64,000 bases of DNA from Panulirus ornatus (lineage: Eukaryota > Arthropoda > Malacostraca > Decapoda > Palinuridae): NCBI RefSeq assembly GCF_036320965.1, contig NC_092270.1, positions 23,205,440 to 23,269,439 on the forward strand, written 5' to 3'. How positions within the stretch are numbered: position 1 is the first letter of the stretch; every line of letters begins with the position of its first letter. Below are positions 47,175 to 58,891 of this stretch, piece by piece. The notes below the pieces were generated by a model. It did no database searches. It was not told the DNA's origin and saw only the letters and a list, made by a program, of their open reading frames with translations. The position numbers and the translations under genes were made by a program.

Positions 47175-47490
47175 ATGTGGAGTGAAAAAGATTTGAGCAA
47201 TTGGAGCCTGAACATATAGTAGGGTGAAAGGTGTGCACAGGATAAAGTGTATTGAGAAAATGCAATATACTTGGGTTGACATGTTGTCAACATACTGAAC
47301 CTGGACATGTGATGCATCTTTGGTAAACCATGGAAAAGTCTTTGGGGCCTGGTTGTGGATTTGTGGATAGGGAGCTGTGGTTTTGTTGCATTAAACGTGA
47401 CAGCCAGAGAATGATGTGAGCAGCTGTGGCCTTTCTTCATCTGTTTATAGCACTACCTTCCTAACACAGGAAATGGCAATAGAGTATGAT
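47175..47490 (+). mobile_element. Old RTE 3' end relic in PEX7 intron
   Basis: From tatgtggagtgaaaaagatt (the WKDGVKKI codons) through diverged 3'UTR (accatggaaaagtctttggg, gtgacagccagagaatgatg) to a tail ctgtttatagcactaccttc. The frame is broken. Confidence 0.75.
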
Positions 47491-48195
47491 GAAGAAAGGT
47501 ATATATTATAGATTTACTTTTAGTGATGATGTGGATTCCTAACTTTTATATATGTATCTTATAAAGGGTTTGTGTAAAGATTATGTGGTTAACTCTTTTT
47601 TTGATCATCTTATTGGCATAAGCATTATCTCCAGAAATGCCATATACTTTATATTTTTACATATTGCTTTTATATGGTCACAGTGTGAGATGCATCAGTA
47701 TCCCAAATTGTTTCAGGGACATGGATATCCAGTACGCAGAGTAAAGTTCTCTCCTTTCATAGAGACCCAGTTGTCTTCAATGTCTTATGATTATACTACA
47801 AGGTATAGTATGGTACAGGACTTACATTTGTCTAGTGGATAGATATAGGATTTATGATGAAAAAAGTAACATGGCTATGGTATGTCAAATATGTGCTATG
47901 CTAGTTGAGTGTGCTTCCATAGATTTTTTGCTGTCTACACTAGACTGATAAAGGACCATATTTGAACTTCAGGTTTATTCTGTCAAAGTGCCTTCACTGA
48001 TTTTTATTTTTTTCAGAATTGGGGATCACAAACTACCTTCTCCATGTCTGAAGGTGATGGACAACCACTGAGTTTGTTTATGACTTAGATTTCTCAAACC
48101 ATGTTGAAGGGTTAATGGGAAATTGTGCATGGGATTAAACAGTTGGAATTTATAATCTTGGTAAACCATATCAAGCTCCACAACAGCCCTCATAA

Positions 48196-49782
48196 TGCCT
48201 GTGAATATGTTTGTGATGCTAAGCATTATAAGATGTCTCCTGTAAACCATATGTCTATCTTAGTATTTTGGATTTGATGAAATCTGTGAGTTGTAATGTA
48301 TTGATTTTCTCCATCAGTCTGCTGGAACACTTTTGGAAAATAATCTGTATGTGTATTTTGTATGATATATAAATTTGTCTTCTAATATTGTAAATCTGAG
48401 TTATTTACATGGATGTTTATTATAAAATGTGCCTTCAAGAATCATGATTCAACAAAAAGCAGCAGATGAAATGCAAAATTCAACATCTTAATTGTTTTGA
48501 ATCTTTTTATTGGCTCTTTTTCTCTTATAGTTTTTTATGTTCAACTCTAGACCTCAGCACAAAGCTTAGAATTGAATCTCCTCTTAGAAAGCTGCATTAG
48601 GACCTATTTGCGATATAAAAAACAGAAATAGAATCTTTCCGACTTTGTGTGACATTGATTGAAGTAGTTCTCTAACTTCATAAAGATGAAAGGCCTTAAA
48701 GAATGATTTACAAACAGTAAAAGAACTGTATTAGTATTTCAAAGGAAAATTAAGAAATATTCTGTATTTATGTTACCCTCATTCCAAGTATATTTCTGAG
48801 AAGTATTGAGCATTCTACCTCCATTACAGAGATATTTTGCTTCTTGGAATTTATATCTGCAGCCTCCTTGTATGTAATATGGAAATAATGTTAATCTTAA
48901 ATATGGTTTAGACTAAGCTGTAATATTCCAGACCAAATATACCCAAAGACTTGTCATTTTTTTAAAGTAACAACACTCAGACATTTAGTAAAATGTCTCA
49001 AGCCTTTCCAATGGTATATGTTGTGTTTACTTGTAATAATGGCCACCATATATAACCCTTTTTCAGGCTACTACTGAAAATTGGATTTGTATTTTTCCTT
49101 GTTTTCTTATTCATCAAAGATTGCATTATATTGCATACTGTGAGTTCCAAAGCATGCTGTTTCATGCTCAAATAATTTTTAAGGTAGTCTTCTGTGCTTT
49201 TCTTATATTGTAACCCAGCTTCCTGGTAATGTTCCTTTAGTGATCTTCATGCAGTATGTTTCTTAGAACTGTAAAACATTCTAAAAGATACATAAATAGT
49301 TTGGGTGCAATGAATTTTGAAGTTACTTTTTTTGTGTATATGTCATATGATAGTACAAATAGGATAAAAGAGTCAGAGGATAATGTTTTGATATAACTTT
49401 AATGCTCTGTATTTTTGGCTAACCTAGCCTAATCTATCCAGAATTGAACCACATCCATCTTACCTTAGCTTAACCTTTACCCAACGAACCAAAACTGATC
49501 AGCATTAAATTGATTGGAATGTTAAAGTTCCACAGTCCTGATATCCACAGGAAATTTTTTTTTAGGGGGGCTAACCTAACCTAACTAGATATACCCTAAG
49601 CATAACATCAGAACCTAATCCTAACCATACCCCAAACTGACCCAAGCCTGCCTAACGTAGAGTAACTTAAACCAGCCAAGTGTTACACTTCCCATATTTC
49701 AATCTTAACTACTTTGTAAAAACAAAACAACACAAAACGAAGAAAATGTTACCAGTAAGCTGTTTATGTATTTACATTTTAT
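48196..49782. other. Downstream of the PEX7 relic; no gene seen
   Basis: AT-rich. 49420-49680 is rich in cctaac/aaccta words (for example gctaacctaacctaactaga), a diffuse low-complexity patch and not an array. Confidence 0.5.
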
Positions 49783-50391
49783 TTTCATTTATTTATTATA
49801 CTTAGTCACTGTCTCCCACGTTAGCTAGGTAGCACAAGGAAATAGATGAAAGAATGGCCCACCCCATACACATGCATGTACATAAACGTCCACACACACA
49901 CATATACATACCTATACATTTCAACATGTACATACACAGACATATACATATGTACACATGTACATATTCATACTTGCTGCCTTCATCCATTTCTGTCGCC
50001 ATCCCGCCACACATGAAATGACACCCCCTTCCCCCCCGCATGTATACTAGGTAGTGCTAGGAAAAGACAACAAAGGCCACATTCGTTCACACTCAGTCTC
50101 TAGCTGTCATGTGTCATGCACCAAAACCACAGCTCCCTTTACACATCCAGGCCCCACAAAACTCTCCATGGTTTACCCCAGACGCTTCACATGCCCTGGT
50201 GCAATCCATTGACAGCACATCGACCCTAGTATACCACAGCATTCCAATTCACTTTATTCCTTGCACTCCTTTCATCCTCCAGCATGTTCAGACCCCGATC
50301 GCTCAAAATCTTTTCACTCCATCCTTCCCCCTCCAATTTGGCCTCCCACTTCTCATTCCCTCTACCTCTGACACATATATCCTCTTTGTCA
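49783..50391 (-). mobile_element. RTE LINE 3' end, long 3'UTR, older type (RTE-23)
   Basis: Tail at 49800-49860, long 3'UTR to about 50220, then C-terminal codons down to the [10 protein letters not shown] region at 50391. Deletions near 50312 and 50353 break the frame. The 157-codon open frame 50699-50226 is mostly non-LINE sequence and is not a gene. Confidence 0.85.
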
Positions 50392-50778
50392 TAATTAACA
50401 GTGATAAACGTTTTGTTGGGAGGGACTGTTACATTTTTCATAAATAACTGAAAAAAAAAAAAAGTGTTGGGAGGGAATGAGAGCTTCCCTTGGTGGGAAT
50501 GTTGTATGTTTGTAACTGTAAGCGACAGAAAGGACCATAACACACGTGCATGGCTTCCCGTGTTCGGTGGCCATTCCTGGCCTCCCGTACCTGGCCCCCC
50601 GTTCTCGGTGGCCGTGCTCATCCTCCCATGCTTGGTGGTTGTGCTCGGTGGCCGTGCCTGGCAGCCGTGGTGGAAGATTTTGTATGTTTTGATGCACACT
50701 TGTGGCGCTGTTGGCTCCGGCGGTCAGTGTAGGTAAGGTTGTGTTGTAGGTTAGGTTATGTGTATCTCATGTTGTAAT
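50392..50778. other. GC-rich low-complexity patch
   Basis: 50560-50680 repeats short words (ggtggccgtg, ggcctcccgt, tgctcggtgg) in a loose minisatellite. 50742-50760 has gtaggttaggtta. No coding support. Confidence 0.55.
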
Positions 50779-51168
50779 CAGAGGCGTATCTAGTGGAAAT
50801 AGCAAATATGGCAAGCACTGAAATTGTGCCCGTGGCTTGATTAAAAATTTACATACACTGGATGTATATAAAGATACATACAGTGTAATTATAAACTGTT
50901 GATGAGTTAGGCCATACTTAAATTTATATAAACTCGTAAAGACAAAGACTTATTGACCAGAATTGTAACATAGAAGCGGTAATGCAACTGATAGTAGCAA
51001 AATATTACTATAGTTAAAAAGTAGGCGAGCTTTTTTACCTCACAAAACCAAACCGTAAAAAATGTCAGTCAGATAGCACATGTCAAAAACAAACCTGTTG
51101 AGCGGTTCCCCCCTTCAAGTGGAGCTTAGGGCACCTGCTCTACTTGCCATACCCTAGATATAGCACTA
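50779..51168. mobile_element. Possible MITE with imperfect terminal inverted repeats
   Basis: The left end cagaggcgtatctagtggaa and the reverse complement of the right end (tagtgctatatctagggtat) share the spacing of tatctag and a following tatggcaag block. About 390 bases, no ORF. The cagaggcgta start recalls hAT-type termini, but the right terminal base differs and no clear target duplication was found. Confidence 0.4.
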
Positions 51169-51172
51169 ATTA

Positions 51173-52772
51173 CCTTCAATTTTTGGTATTTTTCTCAAAA
51201 ATAAGATTTCCTTTAAAAACTCATTGTAAGAAGTACTTTTCATACTGAATACAAATCTGGTGTTAAAATAACGTTTAGTCCTCTTAACACCTAGTTAAGC
51301 TGTTAGATGAAGTCACTTTTAAAATATTTCTGTACCTTTGCATCTTATTTATTAAGTATGTATTGGTAATGAGAGCATTATATATATTTTTCATGATTAT
51401 TTCAAGTATAGAAGTGTTCGAATATCTTCTCATTCAATTTTGAAACAAAGTTTTTTGAGCTAGAAATACCCTGAATTTTTGGCATTTTTCTCAGAAAAAT
51501 AGATTTCCTTTAAAAACTCATCATAAGAAGTGTTTTTCATGCTGAATACAAATTTGGTGTTAAAATAACATTTAGTCCTCTTGATGACACTTAATGAAGC
51601 TGTTAAATGAAGATTTTAAAAATATTTTCTGCTTCTGTGCATCGTATTTATTGGGTATCTGTCAGTGACTGAGAGCATTCTGATATATTTTCCATGATTA
51701 TTTTGAGTATAGAAGTGTTTGAATATCTTATCTTTAAATTTTGAAATAAAAAATTTTAAGCTAAATCTTGTGAAAAATACCTTTAATTTCTGGTATTTTT
51801 CTCGGAAAAATAATTTCCCTTTAAAAACTCGTCATAAGAAGTATTTTTCATGCTGAATACAAGTCTGATGTTAAAATGATGTTTAGTCGTCTTTATGACA
51901 TTTAATTGAGCTGTTAAATGAAATCAATTTATTAAAGATATATTTTGTTCCATTGCATCATATTTGCTGAGTTTGTATCAGTAACTGAGAGCATTATGGT
52001 ATATTTTCCATGATTATTTTGAGTGTAGAAGTGTTTGAATGTCTTATAAAGATACCCTTCAGTTTTTGGTATCAGTGACAGAGCATTATGATATATTTTC
52101 CATGATTATTTTAAGTTTAGAAGTGTTTTAATATCTTATCTTTCAAGTTTGAAACAAAAAGTTTTTTCAGCTAAAAAATACCCTGAACCTTCAGTTTTTG
52201 GTATTTTTCTCAAAAAAATAGATTTCCTTTAAAAACTCATTATGAGAAGGATTTTTCATGCTGAATACAAATCTGGAGTTAAAAATAATGTTCAGTTGTC
52301 TTAACGACACTCAATTAAGCTGTTAAGTAAAGATTTTAAAATATTTTCTGGTTCTTTGTGTCATATTTACTGGGTATGTCTCAGTGACTGAGAGCATTAT
52401 GATATATTTTCCATGATTATTTCAATATAGAAGTGTTTGAATATCTTATCTTTTAGTTTTGGAACGAAAGGTTTTTTGGAGCTAGAAATTATCCTGAACT
52501 ATTTTATTACCTTCATTTTTTGGTATTTTTCTTAGAAAATAGATTTCCTTTAAACACTAGTTAAAAGAAGTATTTTTCATGCTGAATGCAAATCTGGTGT
52601 TAAAATGACGTTTAGTCATCTTCATGACATTTAATTAAGCTGTTAAATGAAATCAATTTAAAGACATTTTTTTGTTCCCTTGCATCGTATTTACTTAGTT
52701 TGTATCAGTAATTGAGAGCATTATGATATATTTTCCATTATTATTTTAAGTTTAGAAGTGTTTCAATATTTT
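51173..52772. repeat. AT-rich satellite array, period about 300-320 bp
   Basis: Five units start at ggtatttttctc-type sequence near 51185, 51481, 51792, 52199 and 52522, plus a unit truncated to about 120 bases at 52078. Shared blocks in each: gatttcctttaaaaactcat, tttttcatgctgaatacaaa, agctgttaaatga, gagcattatgatatattttc and tagaagtgtttgaatatctt. No open frame. It stops abruptly at 52772, where RTE RT sequence starts. Confidence 0.9.
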
Positions 52773-55560
52773 ATCATGAAAGCTTTGCGGAAGATGAAAG
52801 CCAGCAAGGTGGTGGCTTTGGATGGTATTGCAGTGGAATTTATTAAAAAAAGGGGGTGGCTGTGTTGTTGACTGGTTGGTAAGAATATTCAGTGTATGTA
52901 TGGTTCATGGTGAAGTGCCTGAGGATTGGCCGAATGCATGCATAGTGCCTTTGTACAAAGGCAAAGGGGATAAAGGTTAGTGTTCAAATTACAGAGGTAT
53001 AAGTTTGTTGAGTATTCCTGGGAAATTATATGGGAGGGTATTGATTGAGAGGGTCAAGGCATGTGCAGGGCATCAGATTGGGGAAGAGCAGTGTGGTTTC
53101 AGAAGTGGTAGAGGATGTGTGGATTAGGTGTTTGCTTTGAAGATTTTTTTTTTTTTTTTTTTTTTTTGCCGCTGTCTCCCGCGTTTGCGAGGTAGCGCAA
53201 GGAAACAGACGAAAGAAATGGCCCAACCCACCCCCATACACATGTATATACATACGTCCACACAAGCAAATATACATACCTACACAGCTTTCCATGGTTT
53301 ACCCCAGACGCTTCACATGCCTTGATTCAATCCACTGACAGCACGTCAACCCCAGTATACCACATCGCTCCAATTCACTCTATTCCTTGCCCTCCTTTCA
53401 CCCTCCAGCATGTTCAGGCCCCGATCACACAAAATCTTTTTCACTCCATCTTTCCACCTCCAATTTGGTCTCCCTCTTCTCCTCGTTCCCTCCACCTCCG
53501 ACACATATATCCTCTTGGTCACTCTTTCCTCACTCATTCTCTCCATGTGACCAAACCATTTCAAAATACCCTCTTCTGCTCTCTCAACCACGCTCTTTTT
53601 ATTTCCACACATCTCTCTTACCCTTACGTTACTTACTCGATCAAACCACCTCACACCACACATTGTCCTCAAACATCTCATTTCCAGCACATCCATCCTC
53701 CTGCGCACAACTCTATCCATAGTCCACGCCTCACAACCATACAACATTGTTGGAACCACTATTCCTTCAAACATACCCATTTTTGCTTTCCGAGATAATG
53801 TTCTCGACTTCCACACATTCTTCAAGGCTCCCAGAATTTTCGCCCCCTCCTCCACCCTATGATCCACTTCCGCTTCCATGTTTCCATCCGCTGCCAGATC
53901 CACTCCCAGATATCTAAAACACTTCACTTCCTCCAGTTTGTCTCCATTTAAACTCACCTTTGAAGAATGTATGTGAGAAATACTTAGAAAAACAGATGAA
54001 CTTGTGTGTAGCATTTATGGATCTGGAGAAGGCATATGATAGATTTGATAGAGATGCTCTGTGGAAGGTATTAAGAGTATATGGTGTGGGAGGTAAGTTG
54101 CTAGAAGCAGTGAAAAGTTTTCATCAAGGATGTAAGGCATGGGTATGAGTAGGAAGAGAGGAAAGTGATTAGTTCCCAGTGAATGTTGGTTTGTGGCAGG
54201 GGTGCATGATGTCTCCATGGTTGTTTAATTTGTTTATGGATGGGGTTGTTAGGGAGGTGAATGTAAGAGTTTTGGAGAGGGGGGGCAAGTATGCAGTCTG
54301 TTGTGGATGAGAGGGCTTGGGAAGTGAGTCAGGTGTTGTTCCCTGATGATACAGCGCTGGTGGCTGATTTAAGTGAGAAACTGCAGAAGCTGATGACTTA
54401 GTTTGGTAAAGTGTGTGAAAGAAGAAAGCTGAGCATAAATGTGAATAACAACAAGGTTATTAGGTTCAGTAGGGTTAAGGGACAATCAGATTGGGAGGTA
54501 AGTTTGAATGAAGAAAAGCTGGAGGAATTGAAGTGTTTTAGATATCTGGGAGTGGATTTAGCAGCAGATGGAACCAGGGAAGCGGAAGTGAGTCACATGG
54601 TGGCGGAGGGGGTGATGGTTCTAGGAGTGTTGAAGAATGTGTGGAAGGCAAGAACGTTATCTCAGGGAGCATAAATGGGTATGTTTGAAGGAATATTCGT
54701 TCCAACAATGTTATATTGTTGCAAGGCATGAGCTATACATAGGGTTGTGCGGAGGAGGGTGGATGTGTTGGAAATGAAATGTTTGAGGAGAATATGTGGT
54801 GTGAGGTGGTTTGATCGAGTAAGTAATGATAGGGTAAGAGAGATGTGTGGTAAGAAAATGAGTGTGGTTGAGAGAGCAGAAGAGGGTGTTTTGAAATGGT
54901 TTGGTCACATGGAGAGAATGAGTGAGGAAAGACTGACCAAGAGGATATATGTATCAGAGGTGAAGGGAACGAGGAGAAGTGGGAGACCAAATTGGAGGTG
55001 GAAGGATGGAGTGAAAAAGATTTTGAGTGATTGGGGCTTGAACATACAGGAGGGCGAAAGGCATGCAAGGAATAGAGTGAATTGGAACGATGTGGTATAC
55101 TGGGGTCGATGTGCTGTCAATGGATTGAACCAGGGCATGTGAAGGGTCTGAGGTTACCCATGGAAAGTTTTGTAGAGCCTGGATGTGGAAAGGGAGCTGT
55201 GATTTCAGTGCATTACACATTACAGCCAGAGACTGAGTGTGAACGAATGTGGCCTTTGTTGTCTTTTCCTAGCGCTATCTCGCGCCCATGCGGGAGTAGG
55301 GGGGTGCCATTTCATGTGTGGCGTGGTAGTGACGGAAATGGATGAAGGCAGCATGTATGAATATGCACATGTGTATATATGTATATGTGTGTGTATGTAT
55401 ATGTATGTATACATTGAAATGTATAGGTATGTATATGTGTGTGTGTGTGGGCGTGTATATATATACATGTGTATGTGTGTAGGTTGGGCCATTCTTTTGT
55501 CTGTTTCCATGCTTTACCTCGCTAATGTGGGAGACAGCAACAAAGTATAGTGAATAAATA
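52773..55560 (+). mobile_element. Older RTE LINE, long 3'UTR, split by a young copy (RTE-24)
   Basis: The first part (52773-53143) covers the RT from KALRKMKASK to VFALK. The second part (53958-55560) resumes at FALKNVCEKYLEKQM and continues through MDLEKAYDRFDRDALW, VPDDTALVAD-type sequence (54340), 54411-54674 (YLGVDLAADGTREAEV), 54747-55142 (C-terminal domain ending GRCAVNGLNQGM because of CGA), the long 3'UTR and the tail. Multiple stops. It borders the satellite array directly. Confidence 0.9.
53144..53957 (-). mobile_element. Young RTE LINE inserted in RTE-24, with target-site duplication (RTE-25)
   Basis: The 9-base sequence ctttgaaga at 53135-53143 is repeated at 53958-53966. Between them is a minus-strand copy with oligo(A) (T-run 53144-53167), tail, short 3'UTR, and C-terminal and RT-end codons to VSLNGDKLEEVKCFRYLG, where it is 5'-truncated. 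Family codons are open from about 53957 to 53346. This is target-primed insertion made visible. Confidence 0.95.
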
Positions 55561-55981
55561 AATGTAAATGTATATGTATATGTGTGTGTCAGAAAAAAAA
55601 AAGCTCAGAGTGTGCTCTGTGACTGGAGAAGAATTCAAGTTCAACATATACACTGTTTATTTTGTGTGGGCTTTCTGTCAAACTGATGAAATCTACTAAT
55701 ACAGTTATAATCAGGCTGATAACCTTCTAATTTTATCATTCCATATAGTGATTTTGGGGAAACAGTCCATGAATAAATGGCAAATAAGATGGAGTAATTG
55801 TGCAACTAATCAAAAGCTAAAAAGTATATGATCAAAGATAAAAAAATGGGGCTACAGTCATCTCTTATACAAACTAATTTCCAAGATACATTACATTCTT
55901 TTGAAAAGTCTGATTGTCGCATGTTGAAATGTGAATTTCTTTTTATTTGATTGTGAATGAATTGATAGTAGAATTTATTGT
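55561..55981. other. No recognisable feature
   Basis: About 420 bases of AT-rich DNA between LINE copies, starting with TG-rich sequence and an A10 run. Confidence 0.5.
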
Positions 55982-57662
55982 AGGATTGGCAGAAAGCATG
56001 CATAGTGCCATTGTACAAAGGCAAAGAGGATAAAGTTGAGTGTTCAAACTACAGAGGCATAAGTTTGTTGAGTATTCCTGGGAAATTATATGGGAGGGTA
56101 TTGATTGAGAGGGTAAAGGTATGTACAGAGCATCAGATTGGGGAAGAGCAGTGTGGTTTCAGAAGTGGTAGAGGATGTGTGGATCAGGTGGTTGCTTTGA
56201 AGAATGTATGTGAGAAGTACTTAGAAAAAACAGATGGATTTGCATGTAGCATTTATGGATCTGGAGAAGACACATGATAGGGTTGATAGCGATGCTTTGT
56301 GGAAGGTTTTAAGGGTATGTGGTGTGGGAGGTAAGTTGCTAGAAGCAGTGAAAAGTTTTTACCAAGGATGCAAGGCATGTTAAGAAGGGAGGAGATTGAT
56401 TGGTTCTCGGTGAATGTCAGTCTGCAGCAGGGGTGTGTGATGACCCCATGGTTGTTTAATTTGTTTATGGATGGGGTGGTCAGGGAGGTAAATGCAAAAG
56501 TTTTGGAGAGAGGGGGCGAGTATGCAGTCTGTTGGGGATGAGAGGGCCTAGGAAGTGAGTCAGTTGTTTGCCGATGATACAGCTCTAGTGGTTGATTTGA
56601 GTGAGAAACTGCAACAAGTTGAGGACAGAGTTTGGGAAAGTGTGTGAAAGGAGGAAGTTGAGAGTAATTGTGAATAAGAGCAAGGTTATTAGGTTCAGCA
56701 GGGTTGAGGGACAAGTTAAATGGGAGATATGTTTGAATGAATGGAGAAAAACTGGAGGAAGTGAAGTGTTTTAGATATCTGGGAGTGAACTTTACAGCAG
56801 ATAGAACCATGGAAGTGGAAGTGAGTCACTGGGGAGGGAGCAAAGGTTCTGGGAGCATTGAAGAATGTGTGGAAGGAGAGAACGTTATCTTGGAGAGTAA
56901 AAATGGGTATGTTTGAAGGAATAGTGGTTCCAACAATGTCATGTGGTTGTGAGGCATGGGCTATAGATGGGGTTGTATGGAGGAGGGTGGATGTGTTGGA
57001 GGTGAAATGTTTGAGAACAATGTGTGTGAGGTGATTTGATCGAGTAAGTAATGTAAGGGTAATAGAGATGTGTGGAAATGAAAAGAGTATGGTTGAGATA
57101 GCAGAAGAGGGTGTGTTGAAATGGTTTGGTCATATGGAGAGAATTAGTGAGGAAATATTGACAGAGAAGATGTATGTGTCAGAGGTGGAAGTAACAAGGA
57201 GAAGCAGGATACCAAATTGGAGGTGGAAGGATGGAGTGAAAAAGATTTTAAGTGATCAGGGCCTGAAAATACAGGAGGATGAGAGGCATTCAAGGAATGA
57301 AGTGAATTGGAACAATGGTGCATACCGGGGGACGATGTACTGTTGTACTGTTAATGGACTGAATCAGGGCATGTGAAGCATCTGGGGTAAACCATGGAAA
57401 GGTCTGTGGGGCCTGGATGTGTTTAGGATGTGGTTTTGTTGCATTACACGTGACAACTAAAGACTGAGTGTGAACAAATGTGGCCTTTTTGTCTGTATTC
57501 CTGCCGCTACCTCGCTGAAGCAGGGGATAGCGATGCTGTTTTACTGTGGGGCAGGTTAGCTACAGGAATGGATGAAGACAAGCAAGTATGAATATGTACA
57601 TGTGTATGTATGTAATGTCTGCATATGAGGATGTATATGTATGTATATGTTATGTATATGTT
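55982..57662 (+). mobile_element. Older RTE LINE, 5'-truncated (RTE-26)
   Basis: Starts aggattggcagaaagcatgc. RT palm frame 56005-56277 (VPLYKGKEDKVECSNYRGIS, GFRSGRGCVDQVVALKN). Then many small indels through the DD box (56560) and the C-terminal domain (57068-57376: [20 protein letters not shown]). Diverged 3'UTR and tail (ctgccgctacctcgctgaag) to about 57660, where another copy begins. Confidence 0.85.
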
Positions 57663-58640
57663 AAGAGCAAGGTTATTAGGTACAGTAGGGTTGAGGGTCA
57701 AGTCAGTTGGGAGGTAAGTTTGAATGGAGGAATGGAGGAAGTAAAGTGTTTTAGATATCTGGGAGTGGATCTGGCAGCGGATGGAACCATGGAAGCGGAA
57801 GTGAATCACAGGGTGGGGGAGGGGGCGAAATTTCTGGGAGCCTTGAAGAATGTTTGGAAGTCGAGAACATTATCTCGGAAAGCAAAAATGGGTATGTTTG
57901 AAGGAATAGTGGTTCCAACAATGTTGTATGGTTGCGAGGCGTGGGCTATGGATAGGGTTGTGTGCAGGAGGGTGGATGTGCAGGAAATGAAATGTTTGAG
58001 GACAGTATGTGGTGTGAGGTGGTTTGATCGAATAAGTAATGTAAGGGTAAGAGAGATGTGTGGAAATAAAAAGAGCGTGGTTGAGAGAGCAGAAGAGGGT
58101 GTTTTGAAATGGTTTGGTCACATGGAGAGAATGAGTGAGGAAAGATTGACCAAGAGGATATGTGTGTCGGAGGTGGAGGGAACGAGGAGAAGTGGGAGAC
58201 CAAATTGGAGGTGGAAAGATGGAGTGAAAAAGATTTTGTGTGATCGGGGCCTGAACATGCAGGAGGGTGAAAGGCGGGCAAGGAATAGAGTGAATTGGAA
58301 CGATGTGGTATACCGGGGTTGACGTGCTGTCATTGGATTGAATCAGGGCATGTGAAGCGTCTGGGGTGGGCCATAGAAAGTTCTGTGGGGCCTGGATGTG
58401 GAAAGGGAGCTGTGGTTTCGGGCATTATTACATGACAGCTAGAGACTGAGTGTGAACGAATGGGGCCATTGTTGTCTTTTCCTAGTGCTACCTTGCACAC
58501 ATGAGGGGGGAGGGGGGTTGTTATTTCATGTGTGGCGAGGTGGCGATGGGAATGAATAAAGGCAGACTATGAATTATGTACATGTGTATATATGTATATG
58601 TCTTTGTGTGTATATATATGTATACGTTGAGATATATACG
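57663..58640 (+). mobile_element. RTE LINE, 5'-truncated, TGA with long 3'UTR (RTE-27)
   Basis: Open C-terminal frame (within 57588-58322) from KSKVIRYSRVEGQVSWEVSL through [39 protein letters not shown] and [14 protein letters not shown] to VNWNDVVYRG, TGA. A three-base loss gives NGGMEEV. The long 3'UTR continues to tatacgttgagatatata at 58640, without the final tail. Confidence 0.9.
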
Positions 58641-58891
58641 AGACTGCAAATGGAAGCATCAGTGAAGGGAGCTTATGGGGAAGTGGTAGTAGGTAAGGAA
58701 GAGATGAAGAGGAGATAGATTGAGTGTTTTGAGGTACTCTTGAATGTATTACTTGATAGTGTGGCAGATGTGAAGTGTATAAGATCAGGATGGTATGCAA
58801 AGTGAGACATTCATGGCAAGGGGTTTGGTGAGAAGAGAAGTCATTGTAAAATCCTTGTGTATGATGAAGTGTGGCAGCAGCTGGAGTGGAT
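58641..58891 (+). mobile_element. Very old RTE linker/RT start relic
   Basis: Reads KASVKGAYGEVVVGKEEMKR, then ECFEVLLNVLLDSVADVK and GLVRREVIVKS-type sequence, a much diverged match to the [15 protein letters not shown] region. Joined at 58892 to a young copy. Confidence 0.6.

Larger units (their letters stand above)
46285..48195 (+). pseudogene. Pex7: Peroxin-7 (PTS2 receptor) pseudogene, three spliceable exons
   Basis: PEX7 is a WD40 propeller that brings PTS2-tagged enzymes to peroxisomes. Exon A (46285-46480, acceptor gacattttag) gives GDGTLRI, a two-base insertion, then WNAKKKLQ, GEVLSCHWCKY and TDGAIHDWDSGQ. Exon B (47717-47802, acceptor ttgtttcag, donor aag|gtatag) gives GHGYPVRRVKFSPF and SYDYTTR. 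Exon C (48017-48195, acceptor tttttttcag) gives GDHKLPSPCLKVMDNH, a two-base loss, EFVYDLDF, GLMGNCAWD, TAA, TVGIYNLGKPY, then a stop at the expected C-terminus. Junction codons fit the family exactly, so the introns are original and this is not a processed copy. Two frameshifts, a premature TAA and Trp-to-Gly in exon C disable it. The N-terminal half is missing or unreadable. Confidence 0.75.

Noticed and set aside
49420..49680. Interstitial telomere (CCTAA)n array
   Set aside because: Only two or three adjacent units (cctaacctaac), the rest scattered similar words; too short and irregular.
50226..50699. 157-codon minus-strand frame near a GC-rich patch
   Set aside because: Its C-terminal part is a broken RTE fragment and the rest low-complexity sequence; no conserved domain or splice logic.
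51173..52772. CRISPR-like array
   Set aside because: Units are about 300 bases, diverged along their whole length, with no short repeat/unique spacer alternation, and the DNA is eukaryotic.
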